From JALYYC01 sp039922495 (lineage in GTDB: Bacteria; Chloroflexota; Dormibacteria; CF-121): a DNA stretch of 64,000 nucleotides. The stretch lies in assembly GCA_039922495.1 (NCBI GenBank), contig JBDTEO010000028.1, positions 79,248 to 143,247 on the forward strand, read 5' to 3'. Below the pieces are notes generated by a model. It saw nothing but the letters and a program-made list of their open reading frames with translations, did no database searches and was not told the origin of the DNA. Of the stretch, positions 26,020 through 34,075 are shown in pieces (within the stretch, counting starts at the first letter, position 1; every line of letters starts with the position of its first letter). The position numbers and the translations under genes are program-made.

Positions 26020-27075
26020 TCAGGCCTGCCCGATGGCGTGGCGAATGGCGTCGATCGTCGGCTCGACGGCCGGCGGAAGCGACAGGCCTCGGGTCAACGC
26101 CTTCGGGTCTTTCAGTCCATGCCCGGTGAGGATGCAGACGATGGTCTCGGCTTTTCCGACCTGCCCCGCGGTTGCCTTGCGGATCAGCAGCGCGACACCG
26201 GCGGCCGACGCGGGTTCCGCTAGCAGGCCCTCCTCCGCGGAGAGGCGCCGGTGGGCGGCGAGGATGTCGTCATCACTCACCGCCTCGATCGTCCCGCCCG
26301 ACTCGTCGCGGGCCGCAATCGCGCTCTGCCACGAGGCCGGGTTGCCGATTCGAATCGCGGAGGCCGCTGTCCGAGGCCGTGCCACCGGCTTGCCGCGGAC
26401 CAGCGGCGCCGCGCCCTCGGCCTGGGCGCCGTGCATCCGCGGACATTTCCCGTTGGTTCGTCCCTGGAATTCGCGAAAGCCGCGCCAGTAGGCCGTGATG
26501 TTGCCGGCGTTGCCCACCGGGATGAAGACCCGGGCCGGTGCCTCACCCAGCTCCTCGATGATCTCGAAGGCGGCCGTCTTCTGGCCCTCGAGCCGAAACG
26601 GATTGATCGAGTTGACCAGCGCGACGCCCGGCTGGTCGCCAAGTTGCCGCACCAGCTGCAGGGCGGCATCGAAGGTCGCCCGGACCGGCACGATCGTCGC
26701 GCCGTAGGCCAGCGCCTGGGCGACCTTGCCGGCGGCGACGCCGCCGGCGGGCATGACCACCAGCGCCTCGAGCCCGTAATGCGCCGCATAGGCCGACGCC
26801 GAGGCGCTCGTATTCCCGGTCGAGGCGCAGAGGAGCGTGCTCGCGCCACCCTCGATCGCCTTCGCCACCGCCAGCGCCATGCCACGGTCCTTGAATGACC
26901 CGGTCGGGTTGAGGCCCTCATATTTGAAATAGACATTGGCCAATCCGAGGGAAGGACCGATCCGTGACGAGCGCACCAGTGGCGTCGACCCTTCCCCCAG
27001 CGTCACCCATGGCGTCGAGAGGGTCACCGGCAGATAGGTAGCGTAGCGCTCGATGATGCCGCTCACTGGCAGCAT
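26020..27075 (-). CDS. thrC: threonine synthase (copy 1, no zinc ribbon)
   Basis: PLP enzyme converting O-phosphohomoserine to threonine. 351 residues from ATG 27075; a GTG 13 codons upstream is less likely because family members begin at the IERYATYLPV segment. The PLP Lys is in NPTGSFKDRGMALA, the phosphate loop is ASTGNTSASASAYA, and LTGHGLKDP is near the end. It lies divergent from the gene at 27117. A second, zinc-ribbon threonine synthase is at 47002. Confidence 0.92.
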   Translation of the reverse strand: MLPVSGIIERYATYLPVTLSTPWVTLGEGSTPLVRSSRIGPSLGLANVYFKYEGLNPTGSFKDRGMALAVAKAIEGGASTLLCASTGNTSASASAYAAHYGLEALVVMPAGGVAAGKVAQALAYGATIVPVRATFDAALQLVRQLGDQPGVALVNSINPFRLEGQKTAAFEIIEELGEAPARVFIPVGNAGNITAYWRGFREFQGRTNGKCPRMHGAQAEGAAPLVRGKPVARPRTAASAIRIGNPASWQSAIAARDESGGTIEAVSDDDILAAHRRLSAEEGLLAEPASAAGVALLIRKATAGQVGKAETIVCILTGHGLKDPKALTRGLSLPPAVEPTIDAIRHAIGQA

Positions 27076-27116
27076 CCTAGCCTGCCGGACTCCGGCTCGC
27101 GTCCCGTTGTACACCC

Positions 27117-27692
27117 ATGGCGCTGACGTCGACGCAACGCGGCATACTCGGCCAGTCCGAAGCCGCCAAGCTGATTGTCTGGGGTAGCGAGGGCGAGGTC
27201 GAGGTCGCCTGGCCCTGGACCGACGACGCCCACCGCGACATCGAGGGTCACCTCCGCCGCGGCTTCGCCTCGCCGATCGCCCTGCAGATCAAAACCACCT
27301 GGCGCCTCTGGATGCATCGACACAGCGAGGTCATCCAGATCCCCTTCTCCCTGCCAAAGTCCCGCGTGCTGGACGACCCGCGCTTCTGGTACCTCTTCGG
27401 CTACATGGATTCGGCCACGATGGCCTATCGCCCTCCGCTCTTTCTGGTGCTGTCGGCCGATGTCCACGCCCGGGCGATGCCACGCCTCGTGGACGGGCGC
27501 TGGCGGTTCACCTTCCAGGCAAGCCTGAAGCCGGGTGCCCAGGACCGCTGGAGTCCCAACCGCGTCGATCCGCTGGAGGTCGGCCTACGCGTCCTTGCTG
27601 AGATGCGCGCGCTCGAGAAGACGCCCCCTTCCGCACTGTGGGCTCGGCTCCCGGGCGAGTCCGGCTTGCTCCTGACGCGGAAGGCTGCCTGA
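27117..27692 (+). CDS. hypothetical protein, possible PD-(D/E)XK-like fold
   Basis: 191 residues, no membrane segment. Weak nuclease-like features are an N-terminal helix QRGILGQSEAAKLIVWGSEG, then WPWTDDAHRDIEGHL and IALQIKTTWRLW, where the Asp and QxK could form a PD-(D/E)XK core. The middle has a hydrophobic FWYLFGYMDSATM strand pair. I do not recognise the family with confidence. ATG 27117 starts 42 bp from threonine synthase on the opposite strand, and the gene converges with the lipoprotein downstream. Confidence 0.65.
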   Translation: MALTSTQRGILGQSEAAKLIVWGSEGEVEVAWPWTDDAHRDIEGHLRRGFASPIALQIKTTWRLWMHRHSEVIQIPFSLPKSRVLDDPRFWYLFGYMDSATMAYRPPLFLVLSADVHARAMPRLVDGRWRFTFQASLKPGAQDRWSPNRVDPLEVGLRVLAEMRALEKTPPSALWARLPGESGLLLTRKAA

Positions 27693-27693
27693 C

Positions 27694-28848
27694 CTAGGGC
27701 GCTTGCACGACGCCGATGAACTCGCCCTTGAAGCCGAGGTCGTCGATCTGGCTCGGATTGGCGAGGCGGACGACCGCCATCTCCTGCTGATTGTTCTCGC
27801 CCGTGATGCCAATCAGGGTCTGGTTGTCCAGCCATCCTTCCGGGTTGAACTTTGCCGGCAGGGTCATGGTCGACCCATCGCGGCCGCGTACCCCGCCAGC
27901 GTAGGCGACGCGGGCCTGGTCGGGAGACAGCACGATGTAGGCGTAGATCTGGCCCTGAGGACGCGGGGGAACGGTCCACATGATGGTGCCGTCGGATCGT
28001 CGGACGCTGTAGCCGACCTGTCGATCGTCGACGCACAGCAAGACGTCGCCCGTAATCGACATCACGGAACAGTCCGGACCACCGAGGACTGGCCCCGGGT
28101 GGCCGGCGGCGTCGAGCCGGACCGCGTGGCCCCACAGGGTTCGACCCGAGGTGCCCGACTGCGTCCCGAACTGCGTGTCACGCGTCGCGATCGGGCCCGT
28201 GGCATCCCAGCCAACGACATCGGGCTGCTGCAGAACCTCGAAACCGCCATTGGTGGTAACGAGGGTGCGGTTTGCCGCACCGCCGTCGGCCGCCAAGAGC
28301 TCGTAGCGATAGTTGTTGCTGAGGAAGGTTTCGCCGGGATTTGATGGGCTGGGGTTCACCGGAGGAAAGGTGTAGCGGCTGGCCTCCAGGTGGGCGCCAT
28401 CGGCGCTTACCCCGAAGGAGATTTCCTGCTGCGGCTTGAGTGCAAAGGTCGCTACGCGGTAATTGCCGCTGCGAGTCAGCTCACGAACGACGCCGGTGCC
28501 ATCGGCAAAGAAGACCCGGCCACCGGCCACCCGTGCCTCCGGCTGCAGGACGCCGCCAGCATTTCCGACCACCGGATCTTTCCGCGGCGTGAAATCGGCC
28601 TTCGCCCGCGCGACGCCATCGAGTCCGACGATGGCGACCCGGTCGTGGGCATCAGCGACGCCCGGCTCCGGCCCCATCAAACCGCCCGCTCCACGGGCTT
28701 CCACGACGGCAAAGAGGAGCTCCCGCGGCGTTGTGGTCGGGCTCGGGGTTGTCACCGTCGGGGCGGACGAGGCGGGCGGATGAGCGGACGTCGCCGGCGA
28801 TCCGCAGGCCGCCAGGACCAGGACTAGAGCTGGAACAATTCGCCGCAC
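27694..28848 (-). CDS. lipoprotein, probable beta-propeller type, unknown function
   Basis: 384 residues. The N-terminus is a lipoprotein signal (RRIVPALVLVLAACG, lipid-bearing Cys near residue 15) followed by a Ser/Thr/Pro-rich linker. The rest is strand-rich with repeated short segments (VAIVGLDGVARAK, ILLCVDDRQVGYSVR-like, VVLSPDQARVAYAGG), which suggests a WD40/YVTN-like propeller on the outer face of the membrane. It ends 2 bp from the convergent gene. The substrate is unknown. Confidence 0.75.
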   Translation of the reverse strand: MRRIVPALVLVLAACGSPATSAHPPASSAPTVTTPSPTTTPRELLFAVVEARGAGGLMGPEPGVADAHDRVAIVGLDGVARAKADFTPRKDPVVGNAGGVLQPEARVAGGRVFFADGTGVVRELTRSGNYRVATFALKPQQEISFGVSADGAHLEASRYTFPPVNPSPSNPGETFLSNNYRYELLAADGGAANRTLVTTNGGFEVLQQPDVVGWDATGPIATRDTQFGTQSGTSGRTLWGHAVRLDAAGHPGPVLGGPDCSVMSITGDVLLCVDDRQVGYSVRRSDGTIMWTVPPRPQGQIYAYIVLSPDQARVAYAGGVRGRDGSTMTLPAKFNPEGWLDNQTLIGITGENNQQEMAVVRLANPSQIDDLGFKGEFIGVVQAP

Positions 28849-29023
28849 GAGCGTAACAACGGATCCGATCTGCAGCCGTTACGCCAAACCGCTCTCAGTA
28901 AACGGATCGGCTCGCTTCGCCACTCACCGAGATAAGGCCTCTTGACCTTTCATGGCGACGGCCTAAAATGGCCCGGCAAGCCCTGTCGGCGGCCGCGTCC
29001 GGGGCTTGGAGGAGGGCGAAGCC

Positions 29024-29440
29024 ATGGACATAAAAGCCTCACGGCTTTTCGTCAAATCGGGAGTGTCGGTCGACGCCATCGCCGGCCTGGCGCTGGTCGC
29101 GATGGTGGCGGCCTTCGCCGTCTTGATGCTGCAGTTCCACCGAGGTGGCGGCCAGCCGACGCTCGCCGGAACCGGCGGACACGCAAGCCCGAGCCCATCG
29201 CCGAGTCCCCAGGCAAGCGCCTCGACCAGCCCAGCGGCGCCGGCGTCGACTGACCCCTTGCCAACGGTGCAACCTGGGTCGAGCCAGAGCGCCCGTGGGC
29301 GCGCCACCCCGCGGCCATCAGCCCGGCCATCCGCGGCGCCCTCGACCACCGTCCCCATACCGACAGTTTCCCCAACCGACGTGCCGACGCCAACCGCCGT
29401 TCCGGTGCCGAGCCCCTCGGTGTCAGTACCCGGCTTCTAG
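29024..29440 (+). CDS. small single-pass membrane protein with Pro/Ser/Thr tail
   Basis: 138 residues. A short cytoplasmic start is followed by one membrane helix (AIAGLALVAMVAAFAVLML) and then about 95 residues of low-complexity Pro/Ser/Thr/Ala, likely extracellular and extended. GGAGGAGG lies a few bases before ATG 29024, which settles the start. It ends 7 bp before the homoserine dehydrogenase start. Function unknown. Confidence 0.7.
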   Translation: MDIKASRLFVKSGVSVDAIAGLALVAMVAAFAVLMLQFHRGGGQPTLAGTGGHASPSPSPSPQASASTSPAAPASTDPLPTVQPGSSQSARGRATPRPSARPSAAPSTTVPIPTVSPTDVPTPTAVPVPSPSVSVPGF

Positions 29441-29447
29441 GCCTCTG

Positions 29448-30494
29448 ATGCCGGCTCCCTTCCGGGTCGGGCTCCTTGGCCTGGGCCATGTCGGCGGCGC
29501 GCTCGTCGCCCGCCTGCTTCGCGACCGCGACCGCATTGCCCAGGCCGCCGGCCGGCCGATCACCCTCGAGGCGATCGGCGTGCGCCGCCCGGAGGCTCGC
29601 CAGGCACCCGCGCCATTACTGCAGCCGGAGGCGCTCCTTGATCGCCCCGGCCTCGACGCCGTCGTCGAACTGATCGGCGGGATGGAGCCGGCGCGAACCT
29701 ACATCGAACGCGCCCTGACCTCGGGACGGCAGCTGATCACCGCCAACAAGCAGGTGATCGCGCGGCACGGTCCGGATCTCGCCCGTCTCGGCCCGGTGCG
29801 CTTCGAGGCGGCCGTCGCCAGCGCGATTCCGGTGGTCGAGGTGCTCGCCGAGGCGCTCGCCACCGATCGCATCGACGCCATCACCGCCATCCTTAACGGC
29901 ACGACCAACGCCATCTTGCATGCGATGGCGCGCGGCACCTCGTACCCCGACGCGCTCGCCACGGCGCAGCGCGAAGGCCTGGCCGAAGCCGATCCAAGCG
30001 CCGACGTCGATGGCCATGACCCGGCGGCCAAGCTCGCCATCCTGATCATGCTCGCCTTCCACCGGCGTGTCGATCCGGCTGCCATTACCCGCGTCGGCAT
30101 CACCGCCCTCGACGCCGGCGCCATGCAGGCGGCGCGCGAGGCGGGCACCGTGGTGAAGTTGATTGCCGCGGCCGTCGACCAGGATTACCGGATCGCCGCC
30201 GACGTCCGTCCGCGCCGCATCCCCGATACCGATCCCCTCGCCCGAGTCGATGGGGCGGACAACGGCATCGTCATCGACGCCACCTACGCGGGACAGCTCG
30301 TTCTCAAAGGACCGGGAGCGGGTCCCGATGCGGCCGCCAGCGCCGTGGTTGCCGACCTGGTCCGCGCCGCGCGCGGCGTGCCTCCCTCGGCTGGCACGCT
30401 CCTGGCCTCGCTTGCCGAGACCGCCCCAGCACTCGTCGTGCCACTCGGGTCGGACGAGCCTTATCCGTCGGCATCGCCGGTCGGGCAAAAATAA
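29448..30494 (+). CDS. hom: homoserine dehydrogenase
   Basis: 348 residues. Reduces aspartate semialdehyde to homoserine. Features: VGLLGLGHVGGALVARLL (NAD(P) binding), the ANKQVIARHG segment, ILNGTTNAILHAM with the substrate-site residues, and EADPSADVDGHDPAAK with the catalytic Lys/Asp region. There is no C-terminal ACT domain, so threonine feedback by that route is absent. ATG 29448 starts right at the Rossmann fold. The rest of the pathway (asd, lysC, thrB, thrC) is elsewhere in the window. Confidence 0.95.
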   Translation: MPAPFRVGLLGLGHVGGALVARLLRDRDRIAQAAGRPITLEAIGVRRPEARQAPAPLLQPEALLDRPGLDAVVELIGGMEPARTYIERALTSGRQLITANKQVIARHGPDLARLGPVRFEAAVASAIPVVEVLAEALATDRIDAITAILNGTTNAILHAMARGTSYPDALATAQREGLAEADPSADVDGHDPAAKLAILIMLAFHRRVDPAAITRVGITALDAGAMQAAREAGTVVKLIAAAVDQDYRIAADVRPRRIPDTDPLARVDGADNGIVIDATYAGQLVLKGPGAGPDAAASAVVADLVRAARGVPPSAGTLLASLAETAPALVVPLGSDEPYPSASPVGQK

Positions 30495-30498
30495 GCGA

Positions 30499-30536
30499 CC
30501 CTCCCCCTTTGCAGAGGGAGGGTCCGGAGGGGGACG
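30499..30536. repeat. G/C-rich hairpin repeat, copy 3
   Basis: CCCTCCCCCTTTGCAGAGGG continuing AGGGTCCGGAGGGGG: same layout as the other copies with altered loop. It lies between the homoserine dehydrogenase stop and a convergent LuxR-type ORF and may serve as a terminator. Confidence 0.65.
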
Positions 30537-30541
30537 CGACG

Positions 30542-30751
30542 CTAGTGCAGCTCACGCTCCATCGCATACCGGGTGGCCCCGCTGCGGGAGGTCACCCCGA
30601 TCTTTCCGTAAATCGAGCGCAGGTGAGCGTCGATCGTGCGCGCACTGAGGCCGAGGCGGTTGGCGATGTCTCGATTGGTCAACCCTGCGGCGACCAATTT
30701 CACGACCTCGAGCTCTCTGGGCGTGAGCAACTGACGAACCTTCGTCGGCAA
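30542..30751 (-). CDS. LuxR-type HTH protein, possibly frameshifted at its 5' end
   Basis: 69 residues, only a GerE/LuxR DNA-binding domain (LTPRELEVVKLVAAGLTNRD, SARTIDAHLRSIYGKIG). A TTG at 30751 is the only start in frame. A GTG at 30809 overlapping the previous gene's stop (TAGTG) opens another frame, MSKEQHRASKWG, that would join this one if one G were removed from a six-G run near 30765. The true gene may therefore be 30542-30809 with a frame slip. Confidence 0.6.
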   Translation of the reverse strand: MPTKVRQLLTPRELEVVKLVAAGLTNRDIANRLGLSARTIDAHLRSIYGKIGVTSRSGATRYAMERELH

Positions 30752-30808
30752 ACGGACTGGCCCCCCACTTCGACGCGCGGTGCTGTTCTTTGCTCATCAT
30801 AGCATTCA

Positions 30809-31054
30809 CTAGGTGATGCCATGCTCGACTGCGTAGCGCGTTGCGGCACTGCGGTTGGGGACCTCGAGCCGTCGAAAAATCTCCCGGAGGTGCGCGTGCA
30901 CCGTGCGACGACTGAGAAAGAGCTGGTCGGCGATCTGCGCGTCAGTCAGCCCCTTCGCCAACAGCCGCAGCACCTCGACCTGGCGCCGCGTCAGCTCCTC
31001 GACCGCCACCGCTCCGCGGTTCTGTCGCGATTGCGACGGCTCGTCGGTCCCCAA
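30809..31054 (-). CDS. LuxR-type HTH regulator, DNA-binding domain only
   Basis: 81 residues. After a polar N-terminus, the whole protein is a LuxR/GerE helix-turn-helix (LTRRQVEVLRLLAKGLTDAQ, SRRTVHAHLREIFRRL). No receiver or sensor domain is attached, so it may act as a constitutive or protein-controlled regulator. The neighbouring small LuxR ORF is a close paralogue (shared RSxATRYAxE ending). A hyphenated dyad at 31101-31122 lies just upstream. Confidence 0.75.
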   Translation of the reverse strand: MGTDEPSQSRQNRGAVAVEELTRRQVEVLRLLAKGLTDAQIADQLFLSRRTVHAHLREIFRRLEVPNRSAATRYAVEHGIT

Positions 31055-31100
31055 TTTTGCTCCCCACCCTCTCGGTCGACTCGGTTGTTAGCGGTCCGGC

Positions 31101-31122
31101 CTGTAGATGCTAGTACCTACAG
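31101..31122. promoter_or_regulatory. CTGTAG-N10-CTACAG dyad
   Basis: A six-base inverted repeat with a ten-base spacer lies 47 bp upstream of the 81-residue LuxR-type gene. The spacing suits a dimeric HTH protein. No test of significance was possible. Confidence 0.35.
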
Positions 31123-31157
31123 AATTAGGCGCGACGCTTCAGGTTGCATCCTTCGTT

Positions 31158-31970
31158 CTAATGAATTTTGACCCGAGCCAGCCGGCGGCCAACGACCCAG
31201 GCAGCCACCTGGGTCCGTGACCGGAAGTGAAGTTTGGACAGAATGTGGGCGACATGCGAGGCAATCGTCGACGAGCTGAGGCTGAGGCGAGCGGCAATGT
31301 CGTCATTGGTCAGGCCCATGGCCACGAACTCGGCCACCTCATCCTCGCGCCCGCTCAACTTTTGGCCCTTGGCCGCTCTCGTGTCGGGCGCGACACCGAA
31401 GATGCGCAGAACGCCCGACGCCTCCTCGCGACGGCGGATCTCGGTTTGCCGATCCGCTTTCGTCAGCCCACTCCGCACCGGCTGCGCCGCGCTCGCATCC
31501 ATGATGACGTTGAGCAGGTAGATGCCGCCGCCCGAGCCCGCCAGCGGGTAGATCTCCCAATCCCAGCGGCTCGTTTCGCCGGGGCTGCGACGCCACATGC
31601 CCAGCTCGCGAAACTCAAAGCCCTTGAGGTGCCGTGGTTGCGCGCTGGCGCAGACCTCGCGCATGTGCGCCAAGACACCGGACTCCTCGGCACGCGGAAA
31701 CAGCTCAGCCAGGCTCTTCCCTTCGACCGGCAACTTCTCACGTCCCACCCATCCTTCCCAGACTCGGTTGGCGTAGAGCACATGGAATTCGCCGTCACAG
31801 TCGGTGACATGAAACCCGATGGGGAGGGAATCGAATAACCGGCCGAGAATGAGCAGGGCGTCGGATTCCGGCGATGCCCGGAGCACCGAATCGAGCGCGA
31901 GGTGTGAGGCGGTCTGGATCAGGCTGGAACCCTTTTGGCTGACATTGCCACGCAGGGTCGCCGCCTGCAT
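31158..31970 (-). CDS. PAS-domain LuxR-family transcriptional regulator
   Basis: 270 residues. Residues about 45-170 form a PAS-like sensor (GFHVTDCDGEFHVLYANRVW then EGWVGREKLPVEGKS, with a WDWEIYPLAGSGGGIYLLNV strand pair). The C-terminal about 65 residues are a LuxR HTH (LSGREDEVAEFVAMGLTNDD, LSSSTIASHVAHILSKL). This is a one-component sensor-regulator. It is the first of three minus-strand LuxR-type genes here; the third probably arose from the same family. Confidence 0.82.
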   Translation of the reverse strand: MQAATLRGNVSQKGSSLIQTASHLALDSVLRASPESDALLILGRLFDSLPIGFHVTDCDGEFHVLYANRVWEGWVGREKLPVEGKSLAELFPRAEESGVLAHMREVCASAQPRHLKGFEFRELGMWRRSPGETSRWDWEIYPLAGSGGGIYLLNVIMDASAAQPVRSGLTKADRQTEIRRREEASGVLRIFGVAPDTRAAKGQKLSGREDEVAEFVAMGLTNDDIAARLSLSSSTIASHVAHILSKLHFRSRTQVAAWVVGRRLARVKIH

Positions 31971-31995
31971 CGGCAGGAATGCCTAATTCACCGGC

Positions 31996-32634
31996 CTAAG
32001 ACAGCCAGTAACCAACCTCGCGCCCAAAAATGTCGGAGTGCAGTTTCAGCGCCTCGACGACCGTGCCACCGTCCATGGTGCGGACGTCGTAGGCACAGAG
32101 CATCACGACGGGAAAGCGCCTGAGCAGGGCAGCCAGCTGCTGCTCGACCACAAGGTGCTCGGCGACGGATCCCACGGCCTCGATGTCGGCGAGCACCTCC
32201 GCCACGATGCGGATCGGGCCGGGACGCCTGCGGGCGGCCGCCGTCAGGGCCTGCTCAAACTTCACCACCTGGTCTCGGGCCGATCCCGGGCCCTCGGGGT
32301 ACAGCATCAACAGGTCGCGGCGCAGGGCATCGGCAGGGTCGACGCCCTCTTCCCGCAGCGAGCTGAAATAGTGCTCGCGCACATCCGGAGTGGCCCGCAG
32401 CAGCACGGTCTGTTCATTGAACAAGCCGTCACGCATCAGCGGAAGACCAAGGCGGAGCCGGCCCCCGTTGTTCGTATAGAAGGTCCCAGGTGACTCCCCA
32501 GGGGGACGACGAGTCCCTGCAGGGCGATCGTCGACGCCGGGCTGGCCTGCATGAAGGTCTTGAGGTCGATCTCACGGATCCGGCGAGCCTGGCGCTGGCC
32601 GACCCGACTGGTGGGCAGCAGACGGTCGGACACG
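31996..32634 (-). pseudogene. broken excisionase-like HTH + MEDS-domain regulator
   Basis: 31996-32436 encodes most of a MEDS sensory domain (LMRDGLFNEQTVLLRATPDV, VVMLCAYDVRTMDG). Its true beginning, HLG/TFYTNNGGRLRLGLP, spans a frameshift near 32480: GLVVPLGSHLG is in one frame and TFYTNNGG in the next. Further upstream, RLLPTSRVGQRQARRIREID then LKTFM is the second half of an excisionase-type HTH. Its first half is replaced by the hairpin repeat at 32635-32673. The gene is thus cut by the repeat and shifted once. Intact relatives link an HTH to MEDS as in DcmR-like regulators. Confidence 0.65.
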
Positions 32635-32673
32635 CCCTCCCCCGCTTGCGCGGGACGGTCGGGGTGGGGGCCC
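32635..32673. repeat. G/C-rich hairpin repeat, copy 4, inside a broken gene
   Basis: CCCTCCCCCGCTTGCGCGGG continuing ACGGTCGGGGTGGGGG. It directly abuts the truncated HTH of the MEDS pseudogene, where codons for the first helix should be. Confidence 0.7.
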
Positions 32674-32712
32674 TTTATCTTTTTCATCCCATTCGCCGCA
32701 ACAACGAGCCGT

Positions 32713-32888
32713 TCAGCTCAAGATCCGCGAGGACCGGATGCCGGGCGCGAGCAGGTAGCGCCGCTCGACGCGCGGATGGGCGGCGTAAGGGTTGACGACG
32801 ATCACGTACGCGAGGGTTTCCGGCGGCGCCTGCGCGGCCGGCCGGGCTGCGGGATAACGGTCGGATCCGCACGGAGCAATGTGGCCAT
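32713..32888 (-). pseudogene. 5' fragment of a selenium-binding protein (SBP56) gene
   Basis: ATG 32888, preceded by GGAGGG, opens MATLLRADPTVIPQPGRP. A one-base shift then gives AAQAPPETLAYVIVVNP and a stop at 32713. Read together this resembles the N-terminus of SBP56/methanethiol oxidase proteins (DPTFYPSP...APPETLAYV). Only about 58 codons remain of a family about 450 long, so this is a remnant. Confidence 0.5.
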
Positions 32889-32911
32889 CGAGTGCTTCCC
32901 TCCAAGGATTG

Positions 32912-32937
32912 CTGACTAATTCGATCTCATTAGTCAG
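32912..32937. promoter_or_regulatory. CTGACTAAT-N8-ATTAGTCAG dyad
   Basis: A perfect nine-base inverted repeat, A/T-rich in a G/C-rich setting, lies 24 bp upstream of the SBP56 fragment start. It looks like an operator left over from that gene. Confidence 0.45.
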
Positions 32938-32956
32938 AACCGGCGTGCCGCCAACG

Positions 32957-33895
32957 CTACCCAATTGACCTGCCCCCGTCAAATCGGGAGCCGGCGAACT
33001 CTTCCCGCATGACAAGATTTGGATCCCAGTGCGCCAGGCGCGCCCCGGCCGCGTACACACTTTCACAGAACTCGAGGATGGCTTCGCGCGGCGACGACGC
33101 GCTTCGAACGTCGTCGTAGGGAAGTAAGAATTCCCCGACCGCGGGGTCCCAGCGCGCGGCCGCCGGGCGAACGGTTTCCTTGTCGATCCCTGCTGGCGCC
33201 GGCGCGGCGTAGGCAAAAAAGTTCGGCGCGGGAACCTGCTCATTACCGGGCCAGAAGCCAACACAGATCACCTCGGCATCGGCGCCCTTTCGCATGATGA
33301 CGCCCCCGGTCGTGGGTGGCTCGAGCGACCGCCCTGAGTAGCGCGTCAACGCCAGGTCGAAGCTGCCCCAAAAGAAATTCACCAGTGAGGTCTTGCCTCG
33401 GAACCGGGCCCGATGCGCCTTGAACACGACGTCAATCCGCGACAGCACCTGGAAGAACCGACCGACCCACGCCGGGTCGTACGCGACATGCGTCGTGTCT
33501 TCCGCGAAGGGGATCGGGTTCGCGACCTCCGATGGCCGTGGCGTGATCTCGACCTCGATCTGCAACGAGCGCAGTGCCGCCATGAAGTCGCGGTAGAAGT
33601 CCGCCACGGGCTGGGCCTTGAGCGCGATCCGGCGCGAATCCCCCTGATTGGTCAGCAGGATGACCTGGTGATCGATCAGGTCGACGTCTATCTGGAAGAT
33701 CCGCGAACCCGACGCCATCGGGGTCGTCGATAGGCCGCGCACCGTGAGATAGAGCGGCACGTTTTGCCATTGCGGCTCGAACGGGGCGAGCCCGAGCCGC
33801 ACCTTGCCAATGATCTGCAGCTTCATGTGCAGCGTGGCCATCGTCTCCTTCCAGGCCTCGTAGGGAAGCTCCGGCCAGGGAGCGAACACGTCCAT
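32957..33895 (-). CDS. DUF5996 family protein
   Basis: 312 residues from ATG 33895. Segments diagnostic of the family are WPELPYEAWKETMATLHMKL then QIIGKVRL, WQNVPLYLTVRGLSTTPM, FQIDVDLIDHQVILLTN, FHRARFRGKTSLVNFFWGSF-like and FWPGNEQVPAPNFFAYAAP. Soluble, function unknown; members resemble a split beta-barrel. The frame is open upstream to 34507, but the sequence there is repeat and shadow, so I start at MDVFAPWPELPY. Confidence 0.82.
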   Translation of the reverse strand: MDVFAPWPELPYEAWKETMATLHMKLQIIGKVRLGLAPFEPQWQNVPLYLTVRGLSTTPMASGSRIFQIDVDLIDHQVILLTNQGDSRRIALKAQPVADFYRDFMAALRSLQIEVEITPRPSEVANPIPFAEDTTHVAYDPAWVGRFFQVLSRIDVVFKAHRARFRGKTSLVNFFWGSFDLALTRYSGRSLEPPTTGGVIMRKGADAEVICVGFWPGNEQVPAPNFFAYAAPAPAGIDKETVRPAAARWDPAVGEFLLPYDDVRSASSPREAILEFCESVYAAGARLAHWDPNLVMREEFAGSRFDGGRSIG

Positions 33896-33907
33896 CGCCT
33901 TAGTATC

Positions 33908-34005
33908 GCCCTCCCCGCTTGCCGTTCCTCCCTCCCCGCGTTTTCGGGGGAGGGTTGAGGAGGGGCCAGGGAGAGGGTCGGGGAGGGGGCCGCGGTGGGG
34001 GCTTG
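33908..34005. repeat. G/C-rich hairpin repeats, tandem copy 5
   Basis: Two degenerate repeat units in a row: CCCTCCCCGCTTGCC, then CCTCCCTCCCCGCGTTTTCG followed by GGGGAGGG, and a long G-rich tail to about 34000. It occupies most of the gap between two divergent genes, the DUF5996 gene and the HExxH protein. Confidence 0.65.
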
Positions 34006-34075
34006 CCCGATCGGGCAGGCTGGTCCGCCCGAAAGTCCGCGCAGCTTCCTGTAGCCATCCCCGCACCACGGTGCT

